From NCBI GenBank assembly GCA_031548025.1, contig JAVBRM010000057.1, positions 18,590 through 82,589 of the forward strand: a stretch of DNA of 64,000 nt. Reading direction: 5' to 3'. This document shows positions 27,557-35,851 of this stretch, in pieces (the first letter of the stretch is position 1; each line of letters opens with the position of its first letter). A program made the translations under genes and the position numbers. Source of the stretch: UBA5239 sp031548025. GTDB lineage: Bacteria; Verrucomicrobiota; Lentisphaeria; Victivallales; Victivallaceae. The notes beneath the pieces are model-generated. The model was not told where the DNA came from, did not search any database, and worked only from the letters and a program-made list of their open reading frames with translations.

Positions 27557-28603
27557 TTATGATTCATTTCCGGTTATGATTAAAGGAGAGGCATCTCCTT
27601 GTATGCCATCGGGAATTTGTTCGGAGCAACCACAACTTCCACCCGGTTGAAAACGCGGAGCCAGATTGAGATTGATGAATTCCGTCGAATGTTCTTTGTT
27701 CCTGATTCGTTCCATCATGATCTTGACCGCATGACGGGCCTGTTCCTGAATCGGCTGTACCACCGTTGCTAGGGATACCGGGGAATGAAGGCAGAACGAA
27801 TAACCGTCAAAACCAACCAGCGCAATATCGTCCGGTACTTTTATTTTGCTCCAATACAGGATCTTCATCAACTCGGCGGCGGCAAAATCGTTGCAACAAA
27901 TCACCGCATCCGCTTTGAAAACCTTCAAACGGTTGACAATGGCTTCCTTGCCAAGTCCGGCGCACAGCAGAATACTCTCTTCTCCGGCCTCAATACCGGC
28001 TTCATTCAGGGCGCGAAGAACTCCCTGGAATTTGGATTGGTTATGCTTGCTCCGCATATTGAGTTCGAGAAACATGATTCTCCGCCGTCCATGCTCCAGT
28101 AAATGCCGGGCGGCCAGATAACCGCCGGCTTCGGTATCGCATCCCACGTCAAAACCGCAATCGTTCAGGTGCGAACAGTAAACCACCGGAATTTTTTCCG
28201 CCTGGGTTTGTTTGATCGGCTTTTTCATCGTAAACGCCATTATGCCGTCAACCTCGCGTGCTCTGAAAATTCCCATCATCTTCTCAATGCCTTCGCCCTC
28301 GCTCAAACGAATGTTCAGCACTTCAAATCCCTGAAGCTGAAGCAACGATGCGACTTCATCCTGCAAAACGGCAATCAATCCCTGCCGGTTTGACACTGAT
28401 ACCATGCCGATCAGTGAACTTTCTCGTTTTTTCAATTGCTGTGCCGCATAATTCGGCACAAACTTCATCTCATCCACCAATTTCAGGATTTTTTCCCGCG
28501 TTTTGGCGGATACCCGAATTGTCGGAGAGTTGTTCAATACCGCGGATACCGCGGGCCTTGAAACACCCGCTTTTTCCGCCAGTTCTTTCATCGTCATGCT
28601 CAT
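27557..28603 (-). CDS. LacI-family transcriptional regulator
   Basis: A 348-residue protein. The helix-turn-helix MTMKELAEKAGVSRPAVSAV is at the N-terminus, then hinge FVPNYAAQQLKKRE and a sugar-binding-type effector domain (ALVGFDGYSFC). It heads the operon LacI, pilin-like, DUF4838-CBM9, amidohydrolase and has a consensus promoter of its own. The C-terminal extension after the GSCGCSEQ segment is about 20 residues and unusual in containing two close cysteines. Effector and operator are not known. Confidence 0.93.
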   Translation of the reverse strand: MSMTMKELAEKAGVSRPAVSAVLNNSPTIRVSAKTREKILKLVDEMKFVPNYAAQQLKKRESSLIGMVSVSNRQGLIAVLQDEVASLLQLQGFEVLNIRLSEGEGIEKMMGIFRAREVDGIMAFTMKKPIKQTQAEKIPVVYCSHLNDCGFDVGCDTEAGGYLAARHLLEHGRRRIMFLELNMRSKHNQSKFQGVLRALNEAGIEAGEESILLCAGLGKEAIVNRLKVFKADAVICCNDFAAAELMKILYWSKIKVPDDIALVGFDGYSFCLHSPVSLATVVQPIQEQARHAVKIMMERIRNKEHSTEFINLNLAPRFQPGGSCGCSEQIPDGIQGDASPLIITGNES

Positions 28604-28646
28604 AGCAACTGAATTTCCAATTTACTGACTCGTGTAATCAAAACTT

Positions 28647-28675
28647 ATTATACCTCCGAATCAATGATCTGTCAA
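28647..28675 (-). promoter_or_regulatory. Consensus sigma70 promoter of the second LacI operon
   Basis: On the minus strand TTGACA (28675-28670), a 17-bp spacer and TATAAT (28652-28647) match the consensus exactly. A short palindrome TTCCGGAA (28691-28698) lies just upstream of the -35 box and could be a regulator site, but unlike the other two LacI loci there is no long palindrome in the promoter core. Confidence 0.88.
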
Positions 28676-28713
28676 TATCATTTTTCAAATTTCCGGAATT
28701 TTTTTGACTGGCC

Positions 28714-29133
28714 TTAGAGATTGATTTTGTTGCTGTCGGGATCGCGAGATTCCGGCAGGTCGATGTTTACGCGGTCGGGGAGCGCCCACATGCTGCCGGT
28801 GAAGCCGTCAACCGCGAATCCGAAGATATTCACGAAATTACCCCAATACCACGGGCTGAGCGTCGCCGTAATGGTCCGTTCCGTGCCTTCGTCGAATTTG
28901 ACGGTATAGATTTCCCGGTTGAAGAATTTGCTGGATTGTGAACGCAAAGTTACCATCATCGGAGTTTTGCCCATGTGAACATATTGGCCGTCGCGGTTAT
29001 AAACCCGGAAAATCCGTTCCTGGTTCTGACTGGCTCCGATATTGACCGTATACTGGTTATTGGACATCGAAGTGGCACAGCCTTGCAACAGCATCAAAAC
29101 GCACAAACCGGACAAATACATCATCATTTTCAT
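28714..29133 (-). CDS. Small lipoprotein of unknown function
   Basis: I start this 139-residue protein at ATG 29133, nine bases after GGGAG. A signal peptide ends in the lipobox LLQGC (Cys at residue 19), so it should be lipid-anchored. The rest includes VYNRDGQYVHMGKTPMMVTL and WYWGNFVNIFGFAVDGFTGSMWALPDRV. The PEGA-like or DUF-type beta-rich region followed by a short hydrophobic stretch is seen in many small bacterial lipoproteins. No function can be given. It is divergent from the third LacI operon. Confidence 0.75.
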   Translation of the reverse strand: MKMMMYLSGLCVLMLLQGCATSMSNNQYTVNIGASQNQERIFRVYNRDGQYVHMGKTPMMVTLRSQSSKFFNREIYTVKFDEGTERTITATLSPWYWGNFVNIFGFAVDGFTGSMWALPDRVNIDLPESRDPDSNKINL

Positions 29134-29241
29134 ATACGGCAACTCCCTGATTTAGTTGATTTAATATAGGTGCCGGGAACATAAATTCCAGTTCGAATTG
29201 TTTTTTTTACGGGATATCTGCGGATAATTTAAGAAAAAGTA

Positions 29242-29297
29242 TTGACAATTGAACCTCTTGCATGTATAATTTAAATATCGGATCGGGAACGTTCCCG
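29242..29297 (+). promoter_or_regulatory. Consensus promoter plus operator of the third LacI operon
   Basis: TTGACA (29242-29247), a 17-bp spacer and TATAAT (29265-29270) match sigma70 exactly. A perfect 14-bp palindrome CGGGAACGTTCCCG lies at 29284-29297, just beyond the expected start of transcription (about 29277) and 26 bases before the LacI start codon. It shares the core GGAACGTTCC with the operators at 14470 and 14535. Autorepression is the natural reading. Confidence 0.9.
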
Positions 29298-29322
29298 GAA
29301 ACAAGAAACAGAAGATATAGCC

Positions 29323-30354
29323 ATGTCCATTACGATTACTAAAATTGCCGAATTGACCGGGGTTTCCAAGTCTACCGCGCATCGCGCGTTGTCTGGCGCA
29401 AGCGACATCAGCGAAACGATGCGGCAAAAAATTCTGGATTGCGCGCGGAGCCATAATTACCAGCCCAATTTGTCGGCGCGGGTTTTGGTCGGGGCGAAAA
29501 CCTGGCTGCTGGCGCTGTATGGACTGGATTTCGGGAATGTTCATTTTGCACAATTTCTGCGGGGGGCAAGCCGTGTGGCAGACGCCGCGGGCTATCACCT
29601 GCTGACCGTTTCTTCATCGGATAAAATGAATCATCTCCGCCATCTGGGAATAGAGGGAGTAGCGGCTTTTTTTGGCAGCTCCAGTGAAATCGCGGGGTTG
29701 TACAATCTGCAAATTCCGATGGTGCGGTTGATTAAGCAAAATCCGAACGGCGATGAGGCGGCGGTCAGTAGCGGAGTGCGGTACGGTGCAGCTCTGTTGG
29801 TGCGATATCTGCTGGAAAAAGGACACCGGCGGATCGGGCATCTGTCGGTATCACAGCCCGATGACATGAATGTGCCGGAAAAACTGGCGGGATATCAGAA
29901 TGCGCTGGCGGACGCCGGGGTGCCGTATCGGCCGGAATTGGTGGTAAGCGTGGATTTTTACACTGAACGGTGCGGTTATGAGGGAGCGCGGAAGTTGTTG
30001 TCCCTGCCGGAGCCGCCGACTGTGATTTTCGCGCAGTCGGATATTCTGGCGACGGGAGCCTATCGCGCCGCCCGCGAATTGGGTCTGCGCATTCCCGAAG
30101 ATATTTCCATTGCCGGTTATGACGACAAGGAGTACGCCGCGTTGCTCTTCCCCGCGTTGACCACCGTGCGGACTCCGTACCAACAACTCGGCGCCTACAC
30201 GATGGAATGCTTAATCGCCGAAATCGAGAACCGTCCCCGCCCGTCCGGCACTCCTCTCCTGCCGGTCTTGGCGGAACGCTCCTCCGTTGCCGATATCAAT
30301 CTCAACCCGGAGACAGAAAATGAAAAACCATGCATTCAGCCGCTTGTCCGGTAA
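29323..30354 (+). CDS. LacI-family transcriptional regulator
   Basis: A 343-residue protein with helix-turn-helix ITKIAELTGVSKSTAHRA (about residues 5-22), hinge YQPNLSARVLVG and a ligand domain with IAGYDDKEYAALLFP, the usual conserved C-terminal stretch of LacI/GalR proteins. It has its own promoter and palindromic operator. Its last 35 bases overlap the start of the pilin-like gene, so the two are translationally coupled. It heads LacI, pilin-like, DUF4838, DUF4091-like. Confidence 0.93.
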   Translation: MSITITKIAELTGVSKSTAHRALSGASDISETMRQKILDCARSHNYQPNLSARVLVGAKTWLLALYGLDFGNVHFAQFLRGASRVADAAGYHLLTVSSSDKMNHLRHLGIEGVAAFFGSSSEIAGLYNLQIPMVRLIKQNPNGDEAAVSSGVRYGAALLVRYLLEKGHRRIGHLSVSQPDDMNVPEKLAGYQNALADAGVPYRPELVVSVDFYTERCGYEGARKLLSLPEPPTVIFAQSDILATGAYRAARELGLRIPEDISIAGYDDKEYAALLFPALTTVRTPYQQLGAYTMECLIAEIENRPRPSGTPLLPVLAERSSVADINLNPETENEKPCIQPLVR

Positions 30355-31066
30355 CCGGCGGCCAACACATCATAAGTTGTTGAATTTTACGCTTGTAGAG
30401 CTACTGGTAGTGATTGCTATTATAGCCATATTGGCGGCACTGCTGCTGCCGGCGCTCAACGTGGCGCGGGAGAAAGCGCGCTCCTCGAATTGTCGGGGAA
30501 ACCTGAAACAAATTATGAACGCTCTGCATATTTATACTTCAGAGAACGACGAAATTCTGCCGAATCATGGAACATCCGCACCTTATTGGATTCATCAGAT
30601 GTATTCGTGCCATCAGAATCCGCTGATTTACGCCTGTCCTTCGGACACGAACCCTAAGTACGAGATGACATCGATCGGCAATATCAGCGAAAATTTACCC
30701 AAAGGTTTACCCAAAGGATTGGGATATTTGCGCAACAGAAATTACAATACCGGTGCAAAAATCATCAAGGCACAATATCCATCGGCACAGATGTTTGTCG
30801 CCGATGGCACCGGTCATTGGGTTGCCGATTTTTATGGATCCGGTTCTGTACCGTCCCCGCGTGAGTGGAGACTGACGACCGGCCAGCGGTACCACGCGCG
30901 TCATAGTGGAACCTGGAATGTGGCGTACTTGGGCGGGAATGTCGGAAATATGACTTGGCAGGAGGCCGAGGCGTTGAATCCGGCAACTACCGTCATCACT
31001 TCCGCGTCGACGCCATTAGTGGGAAAAATATTCTATGCCGGAACCGTAACGGGTAAACCTTGGTAA
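30320..31066 (+). CDS. Pilin-like protein, H-X9-DG family variant
   Basis: I start this 248-residue protein at ATG 30320 because CGGAG lies a few bases upstream; an earlier frame start at 30287 lacks one. The N-terminus is unusually long and basic (about 23 residues) before the helix NFTLVELLVVIAIIAIL, with Asn at -1 and Glu at +5. At the C-terminus HSGTWNVAYLGG matches H-x9 followed by GG instead of DG. Role as for the other pilin-like proteins here. It is followed after 22 bases by the DUF4838 gene. Confidence 0.83.
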   Translation: MKNHAFSRLSGNRRPTHHKLLNFTLVELLVVIAIIAILAALLLPALNVAREKARSSNCRGNLKQIMNALHIYTSENDEILPNHGTSAPYWIHQMYSCHQNPLIYACPSDTNPKYEMTSIGNISENLPKGLPKGLGYLRNRNYNTGAKIIKAQYPSAQMFVADGTGHWVADFYGSGSVPSPREWRLTTGQRYHARHSGTWNVAYLGGNVGNMTWQEAEALNPATTVITSASTPLVGKIFYAGTVTGKPW

Positions 31067-31088
31067 TAAACTTTAATCTGGAGAAAAT

Positions 31089-33011
31089 ATGAAAAAACTA
31101 TTTATCATCTCTTTGGCCCTGCTGGTGGTTTCGGCGGCGGGATTGGAATGGAAACGCGGGCAGACGCTGACAATCGCGCTGCCGGAAAAAGCGGAAAAAT
31201 CGGTACTGGCGGCAAAGGCGGAGCTGGAACATTGCCTGCCGCGGGCGCTGGGAGTAACGGTTCAAACCGGCAGTCCGGAAACAGCCGACATCGTACTCGG
31301 TGATACTGAATTGACCAGAAAACAGAAATTTTACCGTTCCAATCTGCCGGAGGAAGGTTTCATTGTCGCGGTTTCCGGCAGAAAGCTGTTTATCTACGGG
31401 CATGACGGCAAATTCACCGGAACGCTGTTCGGCGTGGAGGATTTTCTGTCCCGAGAGTTGGACATCACCTGGATCTGGGCCGGTGAAAGCGGCGAGGATA
31501 TTCCAGCGCGCGGCACGTTGAAGCTGCCGGATTTCGCCCGCACGGAAGCACCGGGTTTCATGACTCGCGGCTTTTTTTTCAATACCGATCCGGGTTTTCT
31601 GGACTGGGCGCGCCGTATGAAGTTAAGCAATCGGTCCGGCGGTATGTTCGGCGGACGTAAAATGGTCTTCGGACACAGTTGGAATGCGCTCTATTTCAAA
31701 ACCCCGGCGGCAAAGGAACACCCGGAATGGATGGCGATTTACGGCGGGGAACGCCGCGGGCCGCACCTCTGCACCTCCAATCCGGAATTGCGAAAATACA
31801 TTGCGGAAAAAGCTGTCGAAGCGGCCCATAAACGCAAATACGACATTATAAACATTTCACCTTCGGATGGTTATGGTTTTTGCGAATGCGCGGAATGCCG
31901 CAAACTCGACCCACCCGAAACGGTTTATACGCAGAATATTCCAAACCTGTCCAACCGTCACTGGGACTATGCGATAGCGGTAGCGGACATGGTGAAAAAA
32001 ATTGATCCGAAACTCGGCGTCGGCATGTTCGCCTATACTGCTTATAAGCAGGCACCGACCAACGTCAAACGTTTTCCCGATAACCTTTATGTATCGTTCT
32101 GCTTCAGCACCGTGTATTTTCCCAAACCGGAGAGCAAAGCGGAGACTTACCGGGTTTTGGCTGAATATAAAAAACTGGACGCTAAAATCATCGGGCGGGA
32201 ATACTGGGGAATGCACTATTTATTGGATTTTCCCTATATTTATACCGGCGTTTTGAAGGAATCGATGCCGGAACTGGCGACGTTTGGCCTTGTTGGCATG
32301 TATGGCGAGGCTCCCGGAGATTTCGCCACCAACGCGCCGAATTATTATCTGGTTTCGGCGTTGATGTGGAATCCCAAGGCTGACAGCGACGCGATCATGA
32401 AGCGCTTTTACCGCGCTTTCGGCCCCGCGGAGAATGAAATTCGTGGTTATTACGAAACATTTGAACGCGCCGTAATGCAAAACACGAAATCCATTCCCGG
32501 ATTCGGGTATCGTAGTTTAGTCAACGCGTGGCCGGAAATTTTCCCCGCGCCGGTATTGGCGGAAGCGGAAAAACATCTCGCCAAAGCCCAAAAACTGGCA
32601 AATACCCCTCAAACTGCGGAGCGGGTCCGGCGGGTATCGGTTGGATTTGAACACGCCAAACTGCGGTTGAAAATGCTGGAGGTTTACCGCAAGCTCGGAC
32701 GTAACGGCGAACCGCTCTTCTGCTTCAGTCTGGCGGGAGACATCGCGGAAGCGGAATTTCATAAAGTCCCGCTTCCCGCGGACCGCAAGGCTTTCTGGGA
32801 AACCATGCCGCGGCATTCCTTGTCCAAAGAGGAACGCCTCGCCGCTCTACGGGAAGCGTTTGCGCTGGGCAAAGAATATGAACAATTTCTGAAAGACAAC
32901 GCGGAAGTCATGCAATTCGCCGTCCGCGCGGACAATACCAATGAGGTCAAAGGCATTCGCCCGTGGCGAAAAACCGTGAAAAAATTATTGGACGAGGAGA
33001 CAAAGAAATGA
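31089..33011 (+). CDS. Exported DUF4838 protein
   Basis: A 640-residue protein with TGGAG before the ATG and a signal peptide (KKLFIISLALLVVSAAG). The alpha/beta N-terminal domain (residues 20-130) is like those of GH67/GH20 enzymes, then the DUF4838 barrel. INISPSDGYGFCECAECRKL near residues 255-274 has the same D-x3-C-x-C-x2-C arrangement as two paralogues. There is no added carbohydrate-binding domain; it is the shortest of the four. Its stop overlaps the next start (ATGA). Likely a secreted glycan-active protein, enzymatic activity not proven. Confidence 0.82.
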   Translation: MKKLFIISLALLVVSAAGLEWKRGQTLTIALPEKAEKSVLAAKAELEHCLPRALGVTVQTGSPETADIVLGDTELTRKQKFYRSNLPEEGFIVAVSGRKLFIYGHDGKFTGTLFGVEDFLSRELDITWIWAGESGEDIPARGTLKLPDFARTEAPGFMTRGFFFNTDPGFLDWARRMKLSNRSGGMFGGRKMVFGHSWNALYFKTPAAKEHPEWMAIYGGERRGPHLCTSNPELRKYIAEKAVEAAHKRKYDIINISPSDGYGFCECAECRKLDPPETVYTQNIPNLSNRHWDYAIAVADMVKKIDPKLGVGMFAYTAYKQAPTNVKRFPDNLYVSFCFSTVYFPKPESKAETYRVLAEYKKLDAKIIGREYWGMHYLLDFPYIYTGVLKESMPELATFGLVGMYGEAPGDFATNAPNYYLVSALMWNPKADSDAIMKRFYRAFGPAENEIRGYYETFERAVMQNTKSIPGFGYRSLVNAWPEIFPAPVLAEAEKHLAKAQKLANTPQTAERVRRVSVGFEHAKLRLKMLEVYRKLGRNGEPLFCFSLAGDIAEAEFHKVPLPADRKAFWETMPRHSLSKEERLAALREAFALGKEYEQFLKDNAEVMQFAVRADNTNEVKGIRPWRKTVKKLLDEETKK

Positions 33012-35677
33012 AACGGATTGCACTGTTTGGGCTGCTGTGTTTTTCCCTGTGCGGCGGCGAGGTTATTCTGGTCGGCACGAGTTATGGCCACCATGAAACA
33101 CGATTGCTGATCAATCAAGTAGCGGTCAGCGATGAGCGGATTTACCGGCACGAAAACGCGGGGGAAGATATCCCTTTCGAAAAATTACCGGGTTGCAGTC
33201 TGCTGGTACTGGCTACCGCGATTAAAACACCGCTTTCCGCGGAGCAAATGCAAACCTTGCGTCAGTGGGTGGAAAACGGCGGCAATCTGGTGCTGATTTC
33301 ACATATAGCCCGGACCGCGTCGCCTCCGAAAACCTGGGGATGGGCGGGCTTTTCCAACTACCTTGTGACAACCCGAGACGCATTCCCGGTCAAGGTGATG
33401 AACCGCAATTCTCCGTTGCTCAATGGTCTGCAATTGCCGGAGGGGGAACTCTTCAAAGGAGGGGCCGCGTTCGTGCCGGAGGCATCAATGGACGTTGTCT
33501 TGGGAGACACTGACCGTTGCTCTGTCGGGGTAACAAAGGTCGGCAAGGGAAGAGTATTTGTTCTGGGGCAGGAGTATTTCCGCCTGGTCCACCGCAAAGT
33601 CTCCTTTGCCGGTAACCACCTGAAAATCCTGCAAAATATTTTTGCGATGGCCGATCCGGCAAGCGATGCCGATATGCAAAAGGACCTGCTGGCGGACTGG
33701 CAGAAGAAGCGCGGCGGCGTGCTGGTATGGGATCGGGAATGGCAGCGCGGCGAAGTACAGGGACCGCGCTTCAACCCGCCTCTGCCGCTGGAAAAAGAAC
33801 TCATAAGTCAGAAAACACTGCACCTTGCCCGCAATGAATTTGAGACGGTTCAAATCAACCTGACGCCGCTGGAAACATTCCGGGAAGTCGGTTGGGTGTT
33901 GGAAAACGGCGGATTCCCGGCGGAAAAACTGGAATTTCTGGTGCAAGACGCACCCAAACCGATTCCGTGGCCGCGCAATCCGGCAATCGTCAAAGAGTTT
34001 CCGTACTGGCTGATACCGCCGCAATACCTGGAGCCGGAGGGAAAACCGGAATTCGCCTCCTCCGCTGTCGGCGATACCAAAATCGTCTGGCTCCGGTTCA
34101 ACACCCACGGAGTTGCCGCCGGCGACTATCGTCCGCTCTTGAAATTGACATTCGATGGCCGTACCCGGGTGGAAATTCCGTTTCAGGTCAAAGTCGCGAA
34201 AACCGCGGTTCCCGCCAAGCGCCGGATTCAGTTGGCCGTCGGCGGCTATGCCTTGAATTCCTTGGAGTTGAAGCAGAATCACCGTTTTCTCGACGATCTT
34301 CGCGACCACGGCAACGAATGGGGCATGATCAGCGCCCAAGCCCTCCGCCCGGATAAGATACGCTTTGCCGGAACGGACAAGGTATTGTCGGTCGCAGAGT
34401 TGAAAGGATTCCAATCGGAAAATCCGCCGAAGTTGGATTTCTCCGTGCTTGACGAATGGCTGGTCGCCTGTCTCTCGCGGAATTTGATCCGCTTCCGGGT
34501 AAATATACCACCCACTCTGGAGACCCAAATGAAGAAAGCCGGATTTTCAGACGAACGGCGAAAATCGGTGAATGACTGGTTTCTCCGTGAATTTTCCGCT
34601 TACATGCATGGCAAAGGTATCCGGATGTTGCTGACCTCAAAAGGCGATGAACTGAATCGCAACGAACTTTACTCCAACTGGCTGCCGTGGGCCAAAGACA
34701 TGACGTCTTTCGGGTTCGACTGTACCTCCACCTTCAGTTTCGGGCACGGCGATTATCAGCAGCTGGTAAAGGATTTATCGCCTTATGTCCGGCTGTGGAC
34801 GTTGAATCGCGGGCTGGCGCCGTCGTTCCTGGCGCGAATCAAATCCGGAGAAATATCCATCCGCCCGGACGCGCTGGTCGGAACCTACGGCGCGGGAGAG
34901 GGACGAGGCTCGGAATTCCGCAAACCGCTCTCCGCATCCCGTTTCCTGGGGTGGGAATCGTGGAAGATCGGCGTCGATAGATGTACGCCGAATCCGTGGT
35001 TCAAAAGCTGGCTTTATTATTGTGATTACGGTACACGCGGCCAAGCCGGCGGCATCGGCGGCGAGCGCTGGGTTTCGTACGTCGACCGGGAAAATCCCGA
35101 CATTCCGCCAGCGGACTGTCCATTTTGGGAAGGCGTTCGCGACGGCATGGAAGAAGGCAATCTCGCAGCGCTGCTCGAAGCCCGCGCGAAAACGCTCGGA
35201 CGCCAGGATTTGCTCGAAAAATTGAACGCTCTGGTTTCCGACCACCCCGACGCGCCGGTTTACGGTAAACTGGAACAGCGGACACAAAGGGAAAATGAAT
35301 TTGATTTCTACAGAGTCAAGGCCGGAGTGGAGGGGTATCGCCGGGCGAAAAGCGAAATCCTGTCGATGCTGGACTCCCTCCCCCCCGACCCGGCACTATT
35401 CTGGCACCGCGTCGACTTGGCAAAAGTGGAATTGAACGGCGACCCGGAAGCAATACGACAATTCAAAAGCCGGGTGAAAAACGCTTTCGGAATTGACCTG
35501 GAATCCCAACCCGGCGCACCGGTAAAAATCCGTTTCCAAATCAATCCGTCAGTAAAAAGTGGCGATTACCACATTGTTGAAAACAACGCAGAATTGAGAG
35601 TGGAAAGCGGCGATTCCGCCGGGCTTCAACTCGGCGTAAATATGTTTTCCGCCTTCCTGAACCAACACGGGAAATAG
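33008..35677 (+). CDS. Exported protein: ThuA-like domain fused to a DUF4091/GH123-like domain
   Basis: I start this 889-residue protein at 33008, behind GAGGAG and in ATGA overlap with the upstream stop. A short signal peptide (RIALFGLLCFSLCGG) is followed by an amidotransferase-like domain to about residue 210 (VENGGNLVLISH, KVGKGRVFVLGQEYF). Then comes a beta-sandwich and a barrel (about 400-720). RFLGWESWKIGVDRCTPNPW resembles the DUF4091 motif found next to GH123-type N-acetylgalactosaminidases. The ThuA-like piece also occurs at the C-terminus of the DUF4838 protein at 6452-9049. The gene ends the third LacI operon and is followed by a terminator. Confidence 0.72.
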   Translation: MKRIALFGLLCFSLCGGEVILVGTSYGHHETRLLINQVAVSDERIYRHENAGEDIPFEKLPGCSLLVLATAIKTPLSAEQMQTLRQWVENGGNLVLISHIARTASPPKTWGWAGFSNYLVTTRDAFPVKVMNRNSPLLNGLQLPEGELFKGGAAFVPEASMDVVLGDTDRCSVGVTKVGKGRVFVLGQEYFRLVHRKVSFAGNHLKILQNIFAMADPASDADMQKDLLADWQKKRGGVLVWDREWQRGEVQGPRFNPPLPLEKELISQKTLHLARNEFETVQINLTPLETFREVGWVLENGGFPAEKLEFLVQDAPKPIPWPRNPAIVKEFPYWLIPPQYLEPEGKPEFASSAVGDTKIVWLRFNTHGVAAGDYRPLLKLTFDGRTRVEIPFQVKVAKTAVPAKRRIQLAVGGYALNSLELKQNHRFLDDLRDHGNEWGMISAQALRPDKIRFAGTDKVLSVAELKGFQSENPPKLDFSVLDEWLVACLSRNLIRFRVNIPPTLETQMKKAGFSDERRKSVNDWFLREFSAYMHGKGIRMLLTSKGDELNRNELYSNWLPWAKDMTSFGFDCTSTFSFGHGDYQQLVKDLSPYVRLWTLNRGLAPSFLARIKSGEISIRPDALVGTYGAGEGRGSEFRKPLSASRFLGWESWKIGVDRCTPNPWFKSWLYYCDYGTRGQAGGIGGERWVSYVDRENPDIPPADCPFWEGVRDGMEEGNLAALLEARAKTLGRQDLLEKLNALVSDHPDAPVYGKLEQRTQRENEFDFYRVKAGVEGYRRAKSEILSMLDSLPPDPALFWHRVDLAKVELNGDPEAIRQFKSRVKNAFGIDLESQPGAPVKIRFQINPSVKSGDYHIVENNAELRVESGDSAGLQLGVNMFSAFLNQHGK

Positions 35678-35688
35678 CTGCGCCCCCC

Positions 35689-35737
35689 TCGGACAGGTCG
35701 GACGAGCCGAACTTGTCGGACCTGTCCGATTTCTTTT
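35689..35737 (+). terminator. Intrinsic terminator of the third LacI operon
   Basis: TCGGACAGGTC (35689-35699) and GACCTGTCCGA (35719-35729) form a perfect 11-bp stem around a 19-base loop, followed by TTTCTTTTT. It begins 11 bases after the stop codon. Confidence 0.9.
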
Positions 35738-35794
35738 TATCTCACCACTCTATACAAATATCCATGAAAATATTTGCCGCATTGCGGATGATTC

Positions 35795-35823
35795 TTGCAT
35801 TATCCTGAAAGGGGAGCTATATT
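35795..35823 (+). promoter_or_regulatory. Probable alaS promoter
   Basis: TTGCAT and TATATT are 17 bp apart, 28 bases before the alaS start codon and after the preceding terminator, so alaS has its own promoter. Confidence 0.6.
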
Positions 35824-35851
35824 ATGCGATCAACAATAAAGAAATAATATT

